A stretch of 64,000 nucleotides of DNA from Roseinatronobacter sp052379845 (GCA_052379845.1 JBQTCF010000005.1), one strand, 5' to 3'. Shown: positions 18,568 to 28,226, counted from the first letter of the stretch. The notes: generated from the sequence alone by a model not told the origin. Program-made: numbers and translations.

Positions 18568-19568
18568 TGTCTGACGCGCTGATTGAAATCACCAATCTTT
18601 CAAAACGCTTCCGCGAAGATCATGACATGGCCGCGCGGCTTGCCGCCCGCATGGGGCTGGGGCATGAACCCGCCACGGTGCATGCCGTCGACAATGTAAG
18701 TTTCAGCGTCGCGCCGGGCGAAGTGGTGGGGCTGGTGGGGGAATCCGGGTCCGGCAAATCCACCATTGGCCGCATGATCGCGGGGTTGCTGCCCCCGACA
18801 GATGGGACAATCCGCTTTGAAGGGGCAGATATCACCACCCGCAACCGCGCCGAAACCACGGCGGCGGCGCTGCAGATCCAGATGATTTTTCAAGATCCCA
18901 TGTCCTCGCTCAATCCGCGGATGCGGGTGCGCGATATTATTTCCGAAGCGCCGGTCTATCATGGCATTATCAAACAGGCGCAGGCGCGGGACTTCGTGGC
19001 GCAGATGCTGGAACGCGTGGGGCTTGAACCCACAGCGGGCGACCGCTACCCGCACCAGTTTTCGGGCGGGCAGCGCCAACGTATCGTGATCGCGCGCGCG
19101 CTGGCGGTCAGTCCGCAATTCCTGATCTGTGATGAATCTGTGGCCGCGCTGGATGTGTCCATTCAGGCGCAGGTGCTGAACCTGTTCATGCGGTTGCGCC
19201 GGGAACTGGGGCTGGCCTATCTGTTCATCAGCCATGATCTGGGGGTGGTTGAACATATTTCTGACCGCGTGGTGATCTTGTATCTGGGCCGCGTTGTTGA
19301 AATTGCCCCGACCGAGGCGCTGTATGCCGACGCGCGCCACCCCTATACGCAGGCGCTGCTGGCCGAAGTGCCGCGCCTGTCCTTTGAAAAGCGCCGCTTC
19401 GAACCCATCAAGGGTGAAATTCCATCGCCCATGAACCCGCCGCCCGGGTGCCATTTTCACACGCGTTGCCCCTTCGCGGGGCCGCGCTGTTCGCGCGAAG
19501 TGCCAGCGCTGCGCCATACTGGCGCGCGCGCTGTGGCCTGTCATCTGGAAGATGGGGGTGTCGAATGA
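18564..19568 (+). CDS. ABC transporter ATPase, DppF/OppF type
   Basis: Second ATPase, 334 residues. Walker A is GESGSGKST, the signature is FSGGQRQRIVIARAL and Walker B is FLICDESVAALDV. The residue after the catalytic Glu is Ser instead of the usual Pro, which is tolerated. The C-terminal GCHFHTRCPFAGPRCS Cys cluster is present. Start and stop codons overlap both neighbours by four bases. Confidence 0.93.
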   Translation: MMSDALIEITNLSKRFREDHDMAARLAARMGLGHEPATVHAVDNVSFSVAPGEVVGLVGESGSGKSTIGRMIAGLLPPTDGTIRFEGADITTRNRAETTAAALQIQMIFQDPMSSLNPRMRVRDIISEAPVYHGIIKQAQARDFVAQMLERVGLEPTAGDRYPHQFSGGQRQRIVIARALAVSPQFLICDESVAALDVSIQAQVLNLFMRLRRELGLAYLFISHDLGVVEHISDRVVILYLGRVVEIAPTEALYADARHPYTQALLAEVPRLSFEKRRFEPIKGEIPSPMNPPPGCHFHTRCPFAGPRCSREVPALRHTGARAVACHLEDGGVE

Positions 19569-20437
19569 CCTATAGTCCCAATGTGCTGGAAATTCTTGGC
19601 GTGGATACTCAGCATGTGCCGCTGGTGTTTGACAGCCCCCATTCCGGCACCGATTATCCCGCTGATTTTCGCCCCATCGCTGACCCCGCCTTGTTGCGCA
19701 TGGCTGAAGATACCCATGTCCATACGCTGTTTGCGGGCGCGGTGGATGCGGGCGCAGTGTTGCTGCATGCGCTGTTCCCGCGCGCCTATGCGGATACCAA
19801 CCGCGCGATGGACGATCTGGACCCCGCCCAGATTGACGGCACGCTGCCCATGGCGCTGAACCCGTCAGTCAAAAGCCGTGACGGAATTGGCCTGTGCTGG
19901 ACGCGCGTGCCACCTGATGGTGCGCCCATGTATGACAGCCCCCTGACAGCGGAACAGGTGATGCACCGCATTCGCACATATCATCAGCCCTATCAGACTG
20001 CGCTGCGCGACCTGCTGGACAGTGCGCATGCGCGCTGGGGGCAGGTGTGGCACATCAACTGCCATTCCATGCCCCACCGTGCCAGCGCCATGGCCCCAGA
20101 CCCCGCCGGCACCCCGCGCGCCGATTTTGTGTTGGGCGACCGTGACGGCACCACCTGCGCGCCCGAATTTACCGAAACCGTGCGCGCCTTTATCGCAGCG
20201 CGGGGGTTTTCTGTCCGCGTCAACGATCCGTATAAGGGGGTCGAGTTGGTGCGCGCCAATGGCAACCCGGCAGCGGGGCGGCATTCGCTGCAAGTGGAAA
20301 TCAACCGCCGCCTGTATATGGACGAAGCAACGCGCGCCCCCAATGACGGTTTCGCTGTCGTGCAATCCCTTATGTCCGATCTGGCCGTGCACCTGGCCGG
20401 GTTCGTCACTGAACCTTTGCGAAAGCAAACCGCATGA
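19565..20437 (+). CDS. N-formylglutamate amidohydrolase family protein
   Basis: Zinc-dependent amidohydrolase of 290 residues. The N-terminal FDSPHSGTDYP and the central HINCHSMPH are the family's metal- and substrate-site motifs, and LQVEINRRLYMDE completes the pattern. In histidine catabolism the family (HutG) releases formate from N-formylglutamate. Here there is no hut gene around, and the gene sits at the end of a peptide-type ABC operon. It more likely hydrolyses an imported formylated or acylated amino acid. The start at 19565 is chosen because the longer frame overlaps the ATPase gene extensively. Confidence 0.85.
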   Translation: MTYSPNVLEILGVDTQHVPLVFDSPHSGTDYPADFRPIADPALLRMAEDTHVHTLFAGAVDAGAVLLHALFPRAYADTNRAMDDLDPAQIDGTLPMALNPSVKSRDGIGLCWTRVPPDGAPMYDSPLTAEQVMHRIRTYHQPYQTALRDLLDSAHARWGQVWHINCHSMPHRASAMAPDPAGTPRADFVLGDRDGTTCAPEFTETVRAFIAARGFSVRVNDPYKGVELVRANGNPAAGRHSLQVEINRRLYMDEATRAPNDGFAVVQSLMSDLAVHLAGFVTEPLRKQTA

Positions 20438-21396
20438 ACACTGCCCATTATCCTGTTGAACTGACCCCGCCCGACATTACGCCCTATGCGCCCGGCAATA
20501 CCGGCATTCCTTATGTCTGGACCTATGACAGTGGCCAACCCGGCCCGCATGTGGCGGTGACAGCGGTTGTGCATGGCAATGAACCTTGCGGGGCCATCGC
20601 GCTGGACTGGCTGTTCAGAAACAACCTGCGCCCGGTGCAGGGCAAGTTGTCGCTGGCCTTCATCAACATCGCGGCCTATCATGCGTTTGATGCCACGAAC
20701 CCCAATGCCAGCCGCTGGGTGGATGAGGATTTCAACCGCCTGTGGTCGCCCGATGTGCTGGACAATCCAGACCGCAAGCTGACTGTCGAACTGGTGCGCG
20801 CGCGCGAAATCCGGCCATGGCTGGATAGTGTTGATCTGTTGCTGGATATTCATTCGATGCAACACAAAACCGAACCCCTGACCATTGCAGGGCCGCTGCA
20901 AAAAGGGCGCGCGCTGGCGCGCGATGTTGGCACGCCTGCAGTTGTGGTCAGCGACCGTGGCCATGCCGAAGGGGTGCGGATGCGCGATTACACCGCGTTT
21001 GCCGACCCCGCGTCCCAGCGCAATGCGCTGCTGGTCGAATGTGGTCAGCACTGGGAAGCCCCTGCTGCCGATATTGCACTGGACACAGCGCTGGCGTTTC
21101 TTGCGGCAACCGGAACCGTGCCACAGGAATTTGCCGATGCGCACCGCCCCTTGCCCGTGCCTGACAAAATGCGGTTTTATGAAGTTTCCGGCCCGGTCAC
21201 CATTCAGACCGACGATTTCCGCTTTGCGCAAGACTGGCGCGGGTTTGAACATCTGCCGCAGGGCACCTTGATCGGGCATGACGGGGCCAAGGAAATTCGC
21301 GCGCCCCATCCCACCACGGTTCTGATCATGCCGTCTGCCCGGTTGTGGCCCGGCAAAACCGCTGTCCGGCTGGCCCAACCTGTTGACGCGGGCTGA
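20434..21396 (+). CDS. Aspartoacylase/succinylglutamate desuccinylase family protein
   Basis: Zinc carboxypeptidase-like deacylase, 320 residues. Metal ligands are visible as HGNE near residue 48 (HxxE) and the later His in LLDIHSMQ, and Arg in NPNASRWVDEDFNR matches the substrate-binding region. The family removes acyl groups from N-acyl aspartate, glutamate or diaminobutyrate. Coupled by four bases to the formylglutamate-amidohydrolase-like gene, it ends the operon only six bases from the end of the convergent second ABC operon. Confidence 0.83.
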   Translation: MNTAHYPVELTPPDITPYAPGNTGIPYVWTYDSGQPGPHVAVTAVVHGNEPCGAIALDWLFRNNLRPVQGKLSLAFINIAAYHAFDATNPNASRWVDEDFNRLWSPDVLDNPDRKLTVELVRAREIRPWLDSVDLLLDIHSMQHKTEPLTIAGPLQKGRALARDVGTPAVVVSDRGHAEGVRMRDYTAFADPASQRNALLVECGQHWEAPAADIALDTALAFLAATGTVPQEFADAHRPLPVPDKMRFYEVSGPVTIQTDDFRFAQDWRGFEHLPQGTLIGHDGAKEIRAPHPTTVLIMPSARLWPGKTAVRLAQPVDAG

Positions 21397-21402
21397 AACG
21401 GG

Positions 21403-22203
21403 TCAGGGCCGGGCCTGTGGGACAGCGGCCAGCAACTGGCGCGTATAGGGGTCGCGGGTCTGGGCAAATAGCTGGTCTGTCGGGCCGGCCTCGACCACGC
21501 GGCCCCGATGCATCACGGCAATATCATCCGAGATGTGGCGCACCACTGACAGGTCATGGCTGATGAACAGATAGGCCAGTCCCAGCCGCGCCTGCAGGTC
21601 CAGAAGCAAGTTCAGAATTTGCGACTGGATGGAGACATCAAGCGCGGAAACGGCCTCGTCGCAGATAATGACCTTGGGGTTCAGCGCCAGCGCGCGGGCA
21701 ATCACGATGCGCTGTTTCTGCCCGCCCGAAAATTCACGCGGCAGCCGCTCCAGCGCGGAGTCGGGCAGGCCCACCAGATCCAGCAGTTCCCGCACACGCT
21801 GCGCGCGGCTGGCCGCGTTGCCGATCCCGTGAATTTCCAGCGGTTCGGCAATGCAATGGCGCACCTTCATGCGCGGATTCAGGGCTGATGCGGGGTCCTG
21901 GAACACAAGCTGCAGCTGGCGCGTAACGGCGTGGCGTTCGGCAGGTGTCATTTGCGCGCGATCCTTGCCATTGATCAGCACCTGCCCCGATGTGGGTTCT
22001 TCCATCCCCATGACCGCATAGCCGGTGGTCGATTTGCCACTGCCGGATTCGCCCACGATGGCCAATGTCCGGCCGGGATACAGATCGAAGCTGACGCCAT
22101 CAACCGCGCGCACATAATCCGTCACCCGACCCAGCAAACCCTTGCGGATGGGGAAATGCACCTTCAGGTCACGCACCGAGATGATGGGGGCGGCGGGGGT
22201 CAT
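21403..22203 (-). CDS. ABC transporter ATPase, DppF type (second system)
   Basis: Nucleotide-binding subunit of 266 residues. Walker A is GESGSGKST, the signature is FSGGQKQRIVIARAL and Walker B is VIICDEAVSALDV. It is shorter than the first system's DppF-type protein because it lacks the C-terminal Cys-cluster extension. The start at 22203 is chosen because it overlaps the preceding ATPase gene (ATGG/TGA region) and the longer frame has no homologous look. It is the last gene of the minus-strand operon. Confidence 0.9.
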   Translation of the reverse strand: MTPAAPIISVRDLKVHFPIRKGLLGRVTDYVRAVDGVSFDLYPGRTLAIVGESGSGKSTTGYAVMGMEEPTSGQVLINGKDRAQMTPAERHAVTRQLQLVFQDPASALNPRMKVRHCIAEPLEIHGIGNAASRAQRVRELLDLVGLPDSALERLPREFSGGQKQRIVIARALALNPKVIICDEAVSALDVSIQSQILNLLLDLQARLGLAYLFISHDLSVVRHISDDIAVMHRGRVVEAGPTDQLFAQTRDPYTRQLLAAVPQARP

Positions 22204-23186
22204 GGCGCTAGCTCCGTTTCTATGCGGTCGCGGTTCCAGCAGGCGCTGGCATGGCCCGGTGTGCCTGCGTTTTCCAGCGGTGGCACATCCTGTCGGCATT
22301 GCGCCGTGGCAAGTGGGCAGCGGGTATTGAACCGGCATCCTTTGGGCCAGTTCCGAATATCAGGCACTGCCCCGGCAATGGCGGGCAGCGCCACCTTGCG
22401 CGCGCCATCAAGCCGCGGGATCGTGCGCAGCAGCATGCTTGTATAGGGATGGCGCGGGCGGGCGAAAACCTGCGTCACTGGCCCGGTTTCCACCACGCGC
22501 CCGGCATACATGACCGCCACATGGTCCGCGCTTTCGGCAACCACGCCCATATCATGCGTGATCAGCAGGACTGCGGCACCTGTGTCACGCCGCATTTCGG
22601 CCATCAGTTCCAGAATTTGTTTCTGGATCGTGACGTCCAGTGCGGTGGTCGGTTCATCCGCGATCAGCAGCACCGGGCGGCGGATCATCGTCATGGCAAT
22701 CATGATGCGCTGGCACATGCCGCCCGACAGCTCAAAAGGGAACTGCCGCGCGCGAAGGTCGGGGCGGTCAATCCCGACACGCTCCAGCATGTCCAGAATG
22801 CGTGTTTTCACTTGTGCGGGCGGAATGGTCGCGTCCATTGTCAGCGCTTCGGCGATTTGTTTGCCCACGGGCATCAACGGATCAAGGGACGCGACAGGTT
22901 CCTGAAAGATCATCCCGATACGGGCACCGCGCAGGCGGTTCATGCCGCGTTCCGGCAGGGTGTCGATGCGCGTGCCTTCCAGCATGATCTGGCCCGCGCT
23001 TTGGTGGGCGACATCGGGCAATAACCGGATAATCCCCAGCGCGCCCATGCTTTTGCCGCAGCCCGATTCCCCGACCACTGCCAGCGTTTCGCCTGCGGCA
23101 ATGTCGAATGTCATCCCATCAACCACGGGCTGTGCGGCGATTTCGATGCGCAGGTCGCGCACGGATAAAACAGGCGGCGCGGTCAT
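22200..23186 (-). CDS. ABC transporter ATPase, DppD type (second system)
   Basis: Nucleotide-binding subunit of 328 residues. Walker A is GESGCGKS, the signature is LSGGMCQRIMIAMTM and Walker B is LLIADEPTTALDV. The C-terminal extension keeps GCRFNTRCPLATAQC. In the signature motif, Cys replaces the more usual Arg, a minor deviation. The start at 23186 overlaps the ggt stop codon by four bases. It pairs with the DppF-type ATPase downstream. Confidence 0.9.
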   Translation of the reverse strand: MTAPPVLSVRDLRIEIAAQPVVDGMTFDIAAGETLAVVGESGCGKSMGALGIIRLLPDVAHQSAGQIMLEGTRIDTLPERGMNRLRGARIGMIFQEPVASLDPLMPVGKQIAEALTMDATIPPAQVKTRILDMLERVGIDRPDLRARQFPFELSGGMCQRIMIAMTMIRRPVLLIADEPTTALDVTIQKQILELMAEMRRDTGAAVLLITHDMGVVAESADHVAVMYAGRVVETGPVTQVFARPRHPYTSMLLRTIPRLDGARKVALPAIAGAVPDIRNWPKGCRFNTRCPLATAQCRQDVPPLENAGTPGHASACWNRDRIETELAP

Positions 23187-24739
23187 GGCGTGGCCTTTTG
23201 TGCGGATACGGCGGCAGACCAAGGGTGGTTTGGATGAACCATGCCGTAAACCGTGCCATCGCCGCGCCGTTCCACGGCACTGGGGATGGCGAATTGCACC
23301 GGATACAGCACGTCATCCACCATTTCGACATCATGTCTGTGCCCGATAAGCCCTGCAGTGCCGTCCGGCAGGCGGCGGTCCAGCACAATGCGCGGCCCTG
23401 ATGCGTCCAGCCGGGGGTGGGACAATGCCTGTTCCAGATCCATGCCATGCAGCAGCCGATAGGCCAGCAATTGCGCCAGTGCGGGCATGATCTGCCGCCC
23501 ACCCGCAGCCCCGAGGGCCAGAACCCCGCCTTGCGGCAGTTCGGCCAGAACCGGGCACATATTGGCCAGTGGTTGCGCCCCCGGAGCCATGGAATTGGGC
23601 TGGCCGGGGCGGGGGTCAAACCACATCATGCCGTTATTGAGCAAAATTCCCGTGCGCCCTGATGTGACCTTCGACCCGAAGCGCGACAAAAGCGTGTTGG
23701 TCAGCGCGACGGCGTTGCCCTGACAGTCAATCACGCTGATATGGCTGGTGCAGCCGGGGTCAATTCCCGTGCGCGCGCCATGACCTGCCGTGTTCAGCCG
23801 CAGCGTATAGGCCGCGCGCAGTGCGTCAGCCATAGTGGCGTGGTGTCGGGCGTCGGGCTGGGCACTGCCCGCGCCGATGCGCGACAACACATCCATCAGC
23901 GCAGGCCCGCCCGACAACCCCGGCATGGCCAGGATACGCGCGCCCGCCCAATCCATTGTCAAGGGCGTGCCCCAGCGCGGGCGATAGGACGACAGGTCGT
24001 CAAGCGTCATGCGCCCGCCCAGTTCTGCCATGTCGCGGGTCAGGTCGCGGGCGATCTGGCCCTCATAGAAGTCCTGCGCGCCGCATTCGGCCAACCGGCG
24101 CAGTGTGGCGGCTTTGTTGCCCAATGGCAGGCGTGTTTCGGCCCCGGCGCTGCCCACTGCGGGGGCGCGGCCATCCTGCAGCAGCATCGCCGCCGATACC
24201 GGATCCGTCAGCAGGTTGGGCGCGTCGATGGACAGGCACAGGTTGGTGAACCAATCGACCAGCAGCCCTTTTTCCGCTTCTTCAATAGCGGGGGCCAATG
24301 CCTCGGCCCAGCTGATGGTGCCCAGTTCCGCCAGCGCCTGCGACAGGCCCGCAATGGCACCGGGCACGCAGATGGAATGCACCCCGATCAGGTTGCGCTG
24401 CCCTTCGACCTGTGGCCAGTCGAACCAGTCGCCATCCTTGCCCGGGGCCAGCGGGTAATCCTGCAGCCGCAGCCCCTTGGGGGCGCGCATGGCGAAATCC
24501 AGCGTTCGCGCCTGTCCGCTTGTCCCGTCGCGCCAGACCAGAAAACCGCCACCACCGATACCGCTTAGCCAGGGTTCCACCACCGACAGCACCAGCGCGG
24601 TGGTGACAGCGGCATCCATGGCGTTGCCGCCCCGCGCCAGCACGTCGGCACCTGCCCGCGCGGCAACCTGATGTTGGGCCGCGACCATGCCGCCGGTGCC
24701 TTTGGCCATTGCCTTGCCGGGGGTCCATGTGCAGGTCAT
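23183..24739 (-). CDS. ggt: Gamma-glutamyltransferase/glutathione hydrolase
   Basis: Ntn-hydrolase that cleaves gamma-glutamyl bonds, 518 residues. The precursor has the large-subunit opening AAQHQVAARAGADVLARGGN and the autocleavage site CTSHISVID, whose Thr aligns with the catalytic N-terminal Thr of the small subunit. The substrate loops GSKVTSGRTGILLNN and GAAGGRQI follow. No clear signal peptide is seen, so it may act in the cytoplasm on imported material, unlike the periplasmic enzyme of enteric bacteria. The start at 24739 overlaps the deacetylase gene stop by four bases. Confidence 0.87.
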   Translation of the reverse strand: MTCTWTPGKAMAKGTGGMVAAQHQVAARAGADVLARGGNAMDAAVTTALVLSVVEPWLSGIGGGGFLVWRDGTSGQARTLDFAMRAPKGLRLQDYPLAPGKDGDWFDWPQVEGQRNLIGVHSICVPGAIAGLSQALAELGTISWAEALAPAIEEAEKGLLVDWFTNLCLSIDAPNLLTDPVSAAMLLQDGRAPAVGSAGAETRLPLGNKAATLRRLAECGAQDFYEGQIARDLTRDMAELGGRMTLDDLSSYRPRWGTPLTMDWAGARILAMPGLSGGPALMDVLSRIGAGSAQPDARHHATMADALRAAYTLRLNTAGHGARTGIDPGCTSHISVIDCQGNAVALTNTLLSRFGSKVTSGRTGILLNNGMMWFDPRPGQPNSMAPGAQPLANMCPVLAELPQGGVLALGAAGGRQIMPALAQLLAYRLLHGMDLEQALSHPRLDASGPRIVLDRRLPDGTAGLIGHRHDVEMVDDVLYPVQFAIPSAVERRGDGTVYGMVHPNHPWSAAVSAQKATP

Positions 24740-25617
24740 GCGGGTGTTCCTTTCGGCAAATGCGCGGCAAGGGTGTCCAGCCCGCTGCGCGCCACGAAGC
24801 GCCCCGCATTCGCGGTTTGGTGCCATGCGGCAATCTGCGCGGCGGGGGCAACCCAGACATCGGGCTGCGCGGTGGCGTGGCGCAGCAAATGTTCCAGCAT
24901 GGCCACCCGCTGCGCGCGTCCTGAAATCCACGGATGCACCGTTATCATGAACAATTGCCCATAAGCGCGCCCTGCATCAAATTCATCGCGCCATCCTTGC
25001 CCGATTTGTGCAGCCTGCGCAGGGGGCCATTTGTCGGCACCCCCCCCGAAGAACTTGAAATATATCGCATCGTCGATTTGCCATTGCACAGGAATTTCGG
25101 TCATGCCGTCTATGTCATAGGGGTGGTCCCAGCCCATCAGCGAACTGTCATACCCTATGTTGCGCGCGGCCAGCGCGGCCAGCATGGCAGGCGTCATTTC
25201 CCATGCAGGCGACCGAAACCCCGCAGGGCGAAGCCCGATCTGCGCCTGAAACACCGCAAGCGACTGGTCCAGCGCGGCTTCGAATGCGTCATGGGGGCAG
25301 TCGCCCACCAGTTCATGCAAATGCCCGTGCAACCCCACTTCATGGCCGCGCGCGACCAGCGCAGGCAGGATTTCGGGGTGCAGTTCCGCCACAACTGACG
25401 GCACATAGAAACTGCCCGCAATGCCCACCCTGTCCAGCATGTCCAGAATGCGCCACAGCCCTTCGCGCGGGCCGAAACGGCGCTGTTCCAACTGGCCCAG
25501 CCGGTCCGGCAACCCCGCGCGGTGCTGCCACAGATAGGGGGCTTCTGCGTCGACATCGACACTGAAACACAGGGCAGATGACTTGCCTTCTGGCCAGATA
25601 TAGCCGGGACGATCCAT
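24736..25617 (-). CDS. Polysaccharide-deacetylase (NodB-fold) family hydrolase
   Basis: A 293-residue NodB-homology hydrolase. Motif 1 is SVDVDAE, motif 2 is HGHLHE (metal His pair), motif 3 is RSPAWE, and a later VHPWISGR supplies the distal His. There is no signal peptide, so it is cytoplasmic. Cytoplasmic members of this size include peptidoglycan-deacetylase-like PgdA, PuuE-type allantoinase and cyclic-imide hydrolase. In an operon with peptide transport, gamma-glutamyltransferase and an SDR, C-N bond hydrolysis of a small cyclic amide or imide is as likely as sugar deacetylation. It overlaps both neighbours by 1-4 bases. Confidence 0.8.
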   Translation of the reverse strand: MDRPGYIWPEGKSSALCFSVDVDAEAPYLWQHRAGLPDRLGQLEQRRFGPREGLWRILDMLDRVGIAGSFYVPSVVAELHPEILPALVARGHEVGLHGHLHELVGDCPHDAFEAALDQSLAVFQAQIGLRPAGFRSPAWEMTPAMLAALAARNIGYDSSLMGWDHPYDIDGMTEIPVQWQIDDAIYFKFFGGGADKWPPAQAAQIGQGWRDEFDAGRAYGQLFMITVHPWISGRAQRVAMLEHLLRHATAQPDVWVAPAAQIAAWHQTANAGRFVARSGLDTLAAHLPKGTPA

Positions 25618-26417
25618 TACAGTGCCTTTTTCTTGTCCTGATGGACAAGGATTGTGCCTGCGGAATTCCCGCCATCGACCGACAATGTGGCCCCGGTAAC
25701 GTAGTTCGCATAGTCCGAGGCCAGATACAGTATGGCAGATGTTGCATCCTCATAGCGTGACGCGCGCCCCAGCGGGATGGCGGCGGTTGTGGCTTGCACA
25801 TGTTTGTCAGACAGCGGGCTGGCCTTGCTGCCTGCGGCAAATCCGGGTTCCACGGCATTGCACCTTATGCCATATTCCGCCAGTTCGACGGCAAACCCCT
25901 TGGTCAGGCGGTCCAGTGCTGATTTCGAGATGGAATAGGGCGCGGCGGTCGTGCGCATCTTGCGCGATGCCCCGGATGAAATCATCACAATATTGCCCCT
26001 GACCTGTTGACGCACCATCTGGGTGGCAATTCCGCGTGTCAGCAAGAAGGGCGCGCGCAGGTTGATGTCAAAAATGCGGTCCCATTCGGCGGCATCCACA
26101 TCCAGCAGGAAGGCGCTGGGGTAAACTGCGGCGTTGTTCACCAGAACATCCGCCGCGCCCCATTCCTGCCCGACCATGTCCACCAATTGGGCAATACTGG
26201 CGGCATCGGTCAGTTCGGTGGCATGGGTCAGGGCCGGGCGCGACAATGTGGCGGCAAGGTCCGTCATCATGGCGCTGTCACGGTCAGACAGCAGCAGGGT
26301 TGCGCCTGCGGCATCGAAGGCTTCGCATATCCAGCGGCCTACAACGCCAGCGGCGCCGGTGACGACAACTTTCTTGCCGGTGAAATCGGCACAGGGAAGC
26401 GGGTTGGGTTTTGTCAT
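25617..26417 (-). CDS. Short-chain dehydrogenase/reductase
   Basis: NAD(P)-dependent oxidoreductase of 266 residues. It has the Rossmann motif TGAAGVVGRWICE, NNAAVYP, the catalytic Ser in MISSGAS and the YSISKSALD active site (YxxxK). The last residues fit the usual SDR substrate-loop region. The start at 26417 is chosen over an upstream ATG inside the permease gene. The substrate is unknown. It stands between the permease and hydrolase genes, so it probably reduces or oxidises an imported compound or a hydrolysis product. Confidence 0.86.
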   Translation of the reverse strand: MTKPNPLPCADFTGKKVVVTGAAGVVGRWICEAFDAAGATLLLSDRDSAMMTDLAATLSRPALTHATELTDAASIAQLVDMVGQEWGAADVLVNNAAVYPSAFLLDVDAAEWDRIFDINLRAPFLLTRGIATQMVRQQVRGNIVMISSGASRKMRTTAAPYSISKSALDRLTKGFAVELAEYGIRCNAVEPGFAAGSKASPLSDKHVQATTAAIPLGRASRYEDATSAILYLASDYANYVTGATLSVDGGNSAGTILVHQDKKKAL

Positions 26418-26439
26418 GGCACAGGCCCTTTCAACAAGA

Positions 26440-27276
26440 TTAGCGGCGCCCTTCGACCACGTCGCGGACATGATCGCCCAGCACGTTGACCGAAAGGATC
26501 AGAAGGAACAGCAAGACACCGGGGAACACCGCGATCCACCACGCGGTTGTGACATAGTTTCGCCCCGCTGACATGATCGCGCCCCAGCTGGGCGTTGGCG
26601 GTTGCACGCCCAGCCCAAGGAAGGACAGACCCGCTTCAAACAGGACCATCAGGCCGAATTCCAGCGTCACAACCACCATGATAGGGCCGATGATATTTGG
26701 CAGGATATGCCGGATCAGCACGCGCGGCGTTGACGCGCCCATAAACCGCGACAGCCGCACATATGGCAGGTTCAGCAGGCTTAGGGTTTGCCCGTAAGCC
26801 ACACGCGCATAGCGTGGCCAGCGGGTAAAGGCCAGCACCGCGACCACGTTGAACAGGCCGGGGCCAAGGATGGCCACTGTGATGATGGCCAGCAGGATGG
26901 CGGGAACGGATAGCACAATATCCACGACCCGCATGATAATCATGCCGACGACACCACGATACCACCCTGCAATCATCCCCAGCGCGGTGCCGACCACCCC
27001 GGACACGACCACAGACAGCGCCGCGACCATCAGCGACACGCGCGCGCCATGGATCAGGCGCGACAACAGATCGCGGCCCAGTTCGTCCGAGCCAAGCAGA
27101 TAGGTCACATCGCGCAGCTCGGTTCCTGGTGCGCGCAACCGGCCCAGCAGGTTTTGCACATTCGGGTCGCGCGGGGCAATCCAGGGCGCAAGAAGTGCGG
27201 CCAGCACCAGCACCACGACAATGGCCAAGAACGGCCACAGGCGCGGCGGCATCCAGTGTTTCAGGGCGGCGGTCAT
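26440..27276 (-). CDS. ABC permease, DppC type (second system)
   Basis: Inner-membrane permease of 278 residues with about six helices. It contains LGSDELGRDLLSRLIHGARVS and the EAA loop LPYVRLSRFMGASTPRVLIRHILPN. It overlaps the DppB-type gene by four bases and is followed by the SDR gene. The ATPases come only after three enzyme genes, an unusual interruption of the transporter operon. Confidence 0.91.
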   Translation of the reverse strand: MTAALKHWMPPRLWPFLAIVVVLVLAALLAPWIAPRDPNVQNLLGRLRAPGTELRDVTYLLGSDELGRDLLSRLIHGARVSLMVAALSVVVSGVVGTALGMIAGWYRGVVGMIIMRVVDIVLSVPAILLAIITVAILGPGLFNVVAVLAFTRWPRYARVAYGQTLSLLNLPYVRLSRFMGASTPRVLIRHILPNIIGPIMVVVTLEFGLMVLFEAGLSFLGLGVQPPTPSWGAIMSAGRNYVTTAWWIAVFPGVLLFLLILSVNVLGDHVRDVVEGRR

Positions 27277-28199
27277 TTGCCCCCCTCCAGCCGGATGCGG
27301 GGATCGACGGCGCTATACAGCAGGTCTGCGGCCAGATTCAGGAAGATCGAGACAAAAGCGCCCAGCAGAACCACTGCCTGAACAATGGGAAAGTCACGCG
27401 CGGCAATGGACTGGATGGTCAGTTGTCCAAGGCCCGGCCATGCAAAAACCGTTTCCACAATGACGGCCCCTGACAGCAGATTGGCGATTTCAAGCGCGGC
27501 AATGGAAATAACCGGAATGGCGCTGTTGCGCAGCACATGGCGCGTGACAACGCGGCCCAGCGGCAGGCCCTTGGCGCGGGCTGCGCGCACATAGGGTTTG
27601 TTCAGTTCGTCCAGAACTGCCGTGCGGGTTACGCGCGCGAAGGTGGCCATTGACAGCAATGACAGGCAAATCGCGGGCAATATTACGCTATTGGCCTGTC
27701 GTGCACCCGAGGACGGCAACCACCCCAGCCAGACAGCGAAGATCAGGATCAGCAGAATACCACTCCAGAACGTGGGCAAACTCTGGCCCGCCAGCACGAA
27801 ACCCATGCCCAGACGTGACAGCGGGTGGTTCCGCCGCACCGCCATGAACACCCCCAGCGGCACACCAACCCCCAAGGCCAGCACCAGCGCCACCGCGGCC
27901 AGCCGCAGGGTATGGGGCAAGCGGGATGCGACAATGTCAGCCACCGGCACGTTTTGGATGACGGAGCGGCCGAAATCCAGTTGCATCAGGCCGGTCATGT
28001 ATTCGGTAAACTGCACAATAACGGGCCGGTCAAAGCCCAACTGACTGCGCAGCGCGTCGATGGATTGCTGCGTGGCCCCTTCGGGCACCATCAGCAGGAC
28101 CGGATCACCAGTAAGCCGTTGCAGAAAGAAAATCAGGGCAGTCACGCCCAGCAGGGATACCGCTGCCTGCACCAGACGGCGGATCAGAAACACGCTCAT
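27273..28199 (-). CDS. ABC permease, DppB type (second system)
   Basis: Inner-membrane permease of 308 residues beginning MSVFLIRRLVQAAVSLLGVT, a typical DppB opening. It has six predicted helices and the EAA loop NKPYVRAARAKGLPLGRVVTRHVLRN. The ATG at 28199 is preferred because GGAG lies eight bases upstream of it; an ATG two codons earlier is also in frame. It follows the binding-protein gene across a hairpin. Confidence 0.91.
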   Translation of the reverse strand: MSVFLIRRLVQAAVSLLGVTALIFFLQRLTGDPVLLMVPEGATQQSIDALRSQLGFDRPVIVQFTEYMTGLMQLDFGRSVIQNVPVADIVASRLPHTLRLAAVALVLALGVGVPLGVFMAVRRNHPLSRLGMGFVLAGQSLPTFWSGILLILIFAVWLGWLPSSGARQANSVILPAICLSLLSMATFARVTRTAVLDELNKPYVRAARAKGLPLGRVVTRHVLRNSAIPVISIAALEIANLLSGAVIVETVFAWPGLGQLTIQSIAARDFPIVQAVVLLGAFVSIFLNLAADLLYSAVDPRIRLEGGK

Positions 28200-28226
28200 G
28201 CCCATGGCTCCGGTCGGAAGAAGGGG

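Noticed and set aside
19993..21378. 461-residue minus-strand open frame
   Set aside because: It is antisense to the two amidohydrolase genes, has no domain and shows the same shadow composition.
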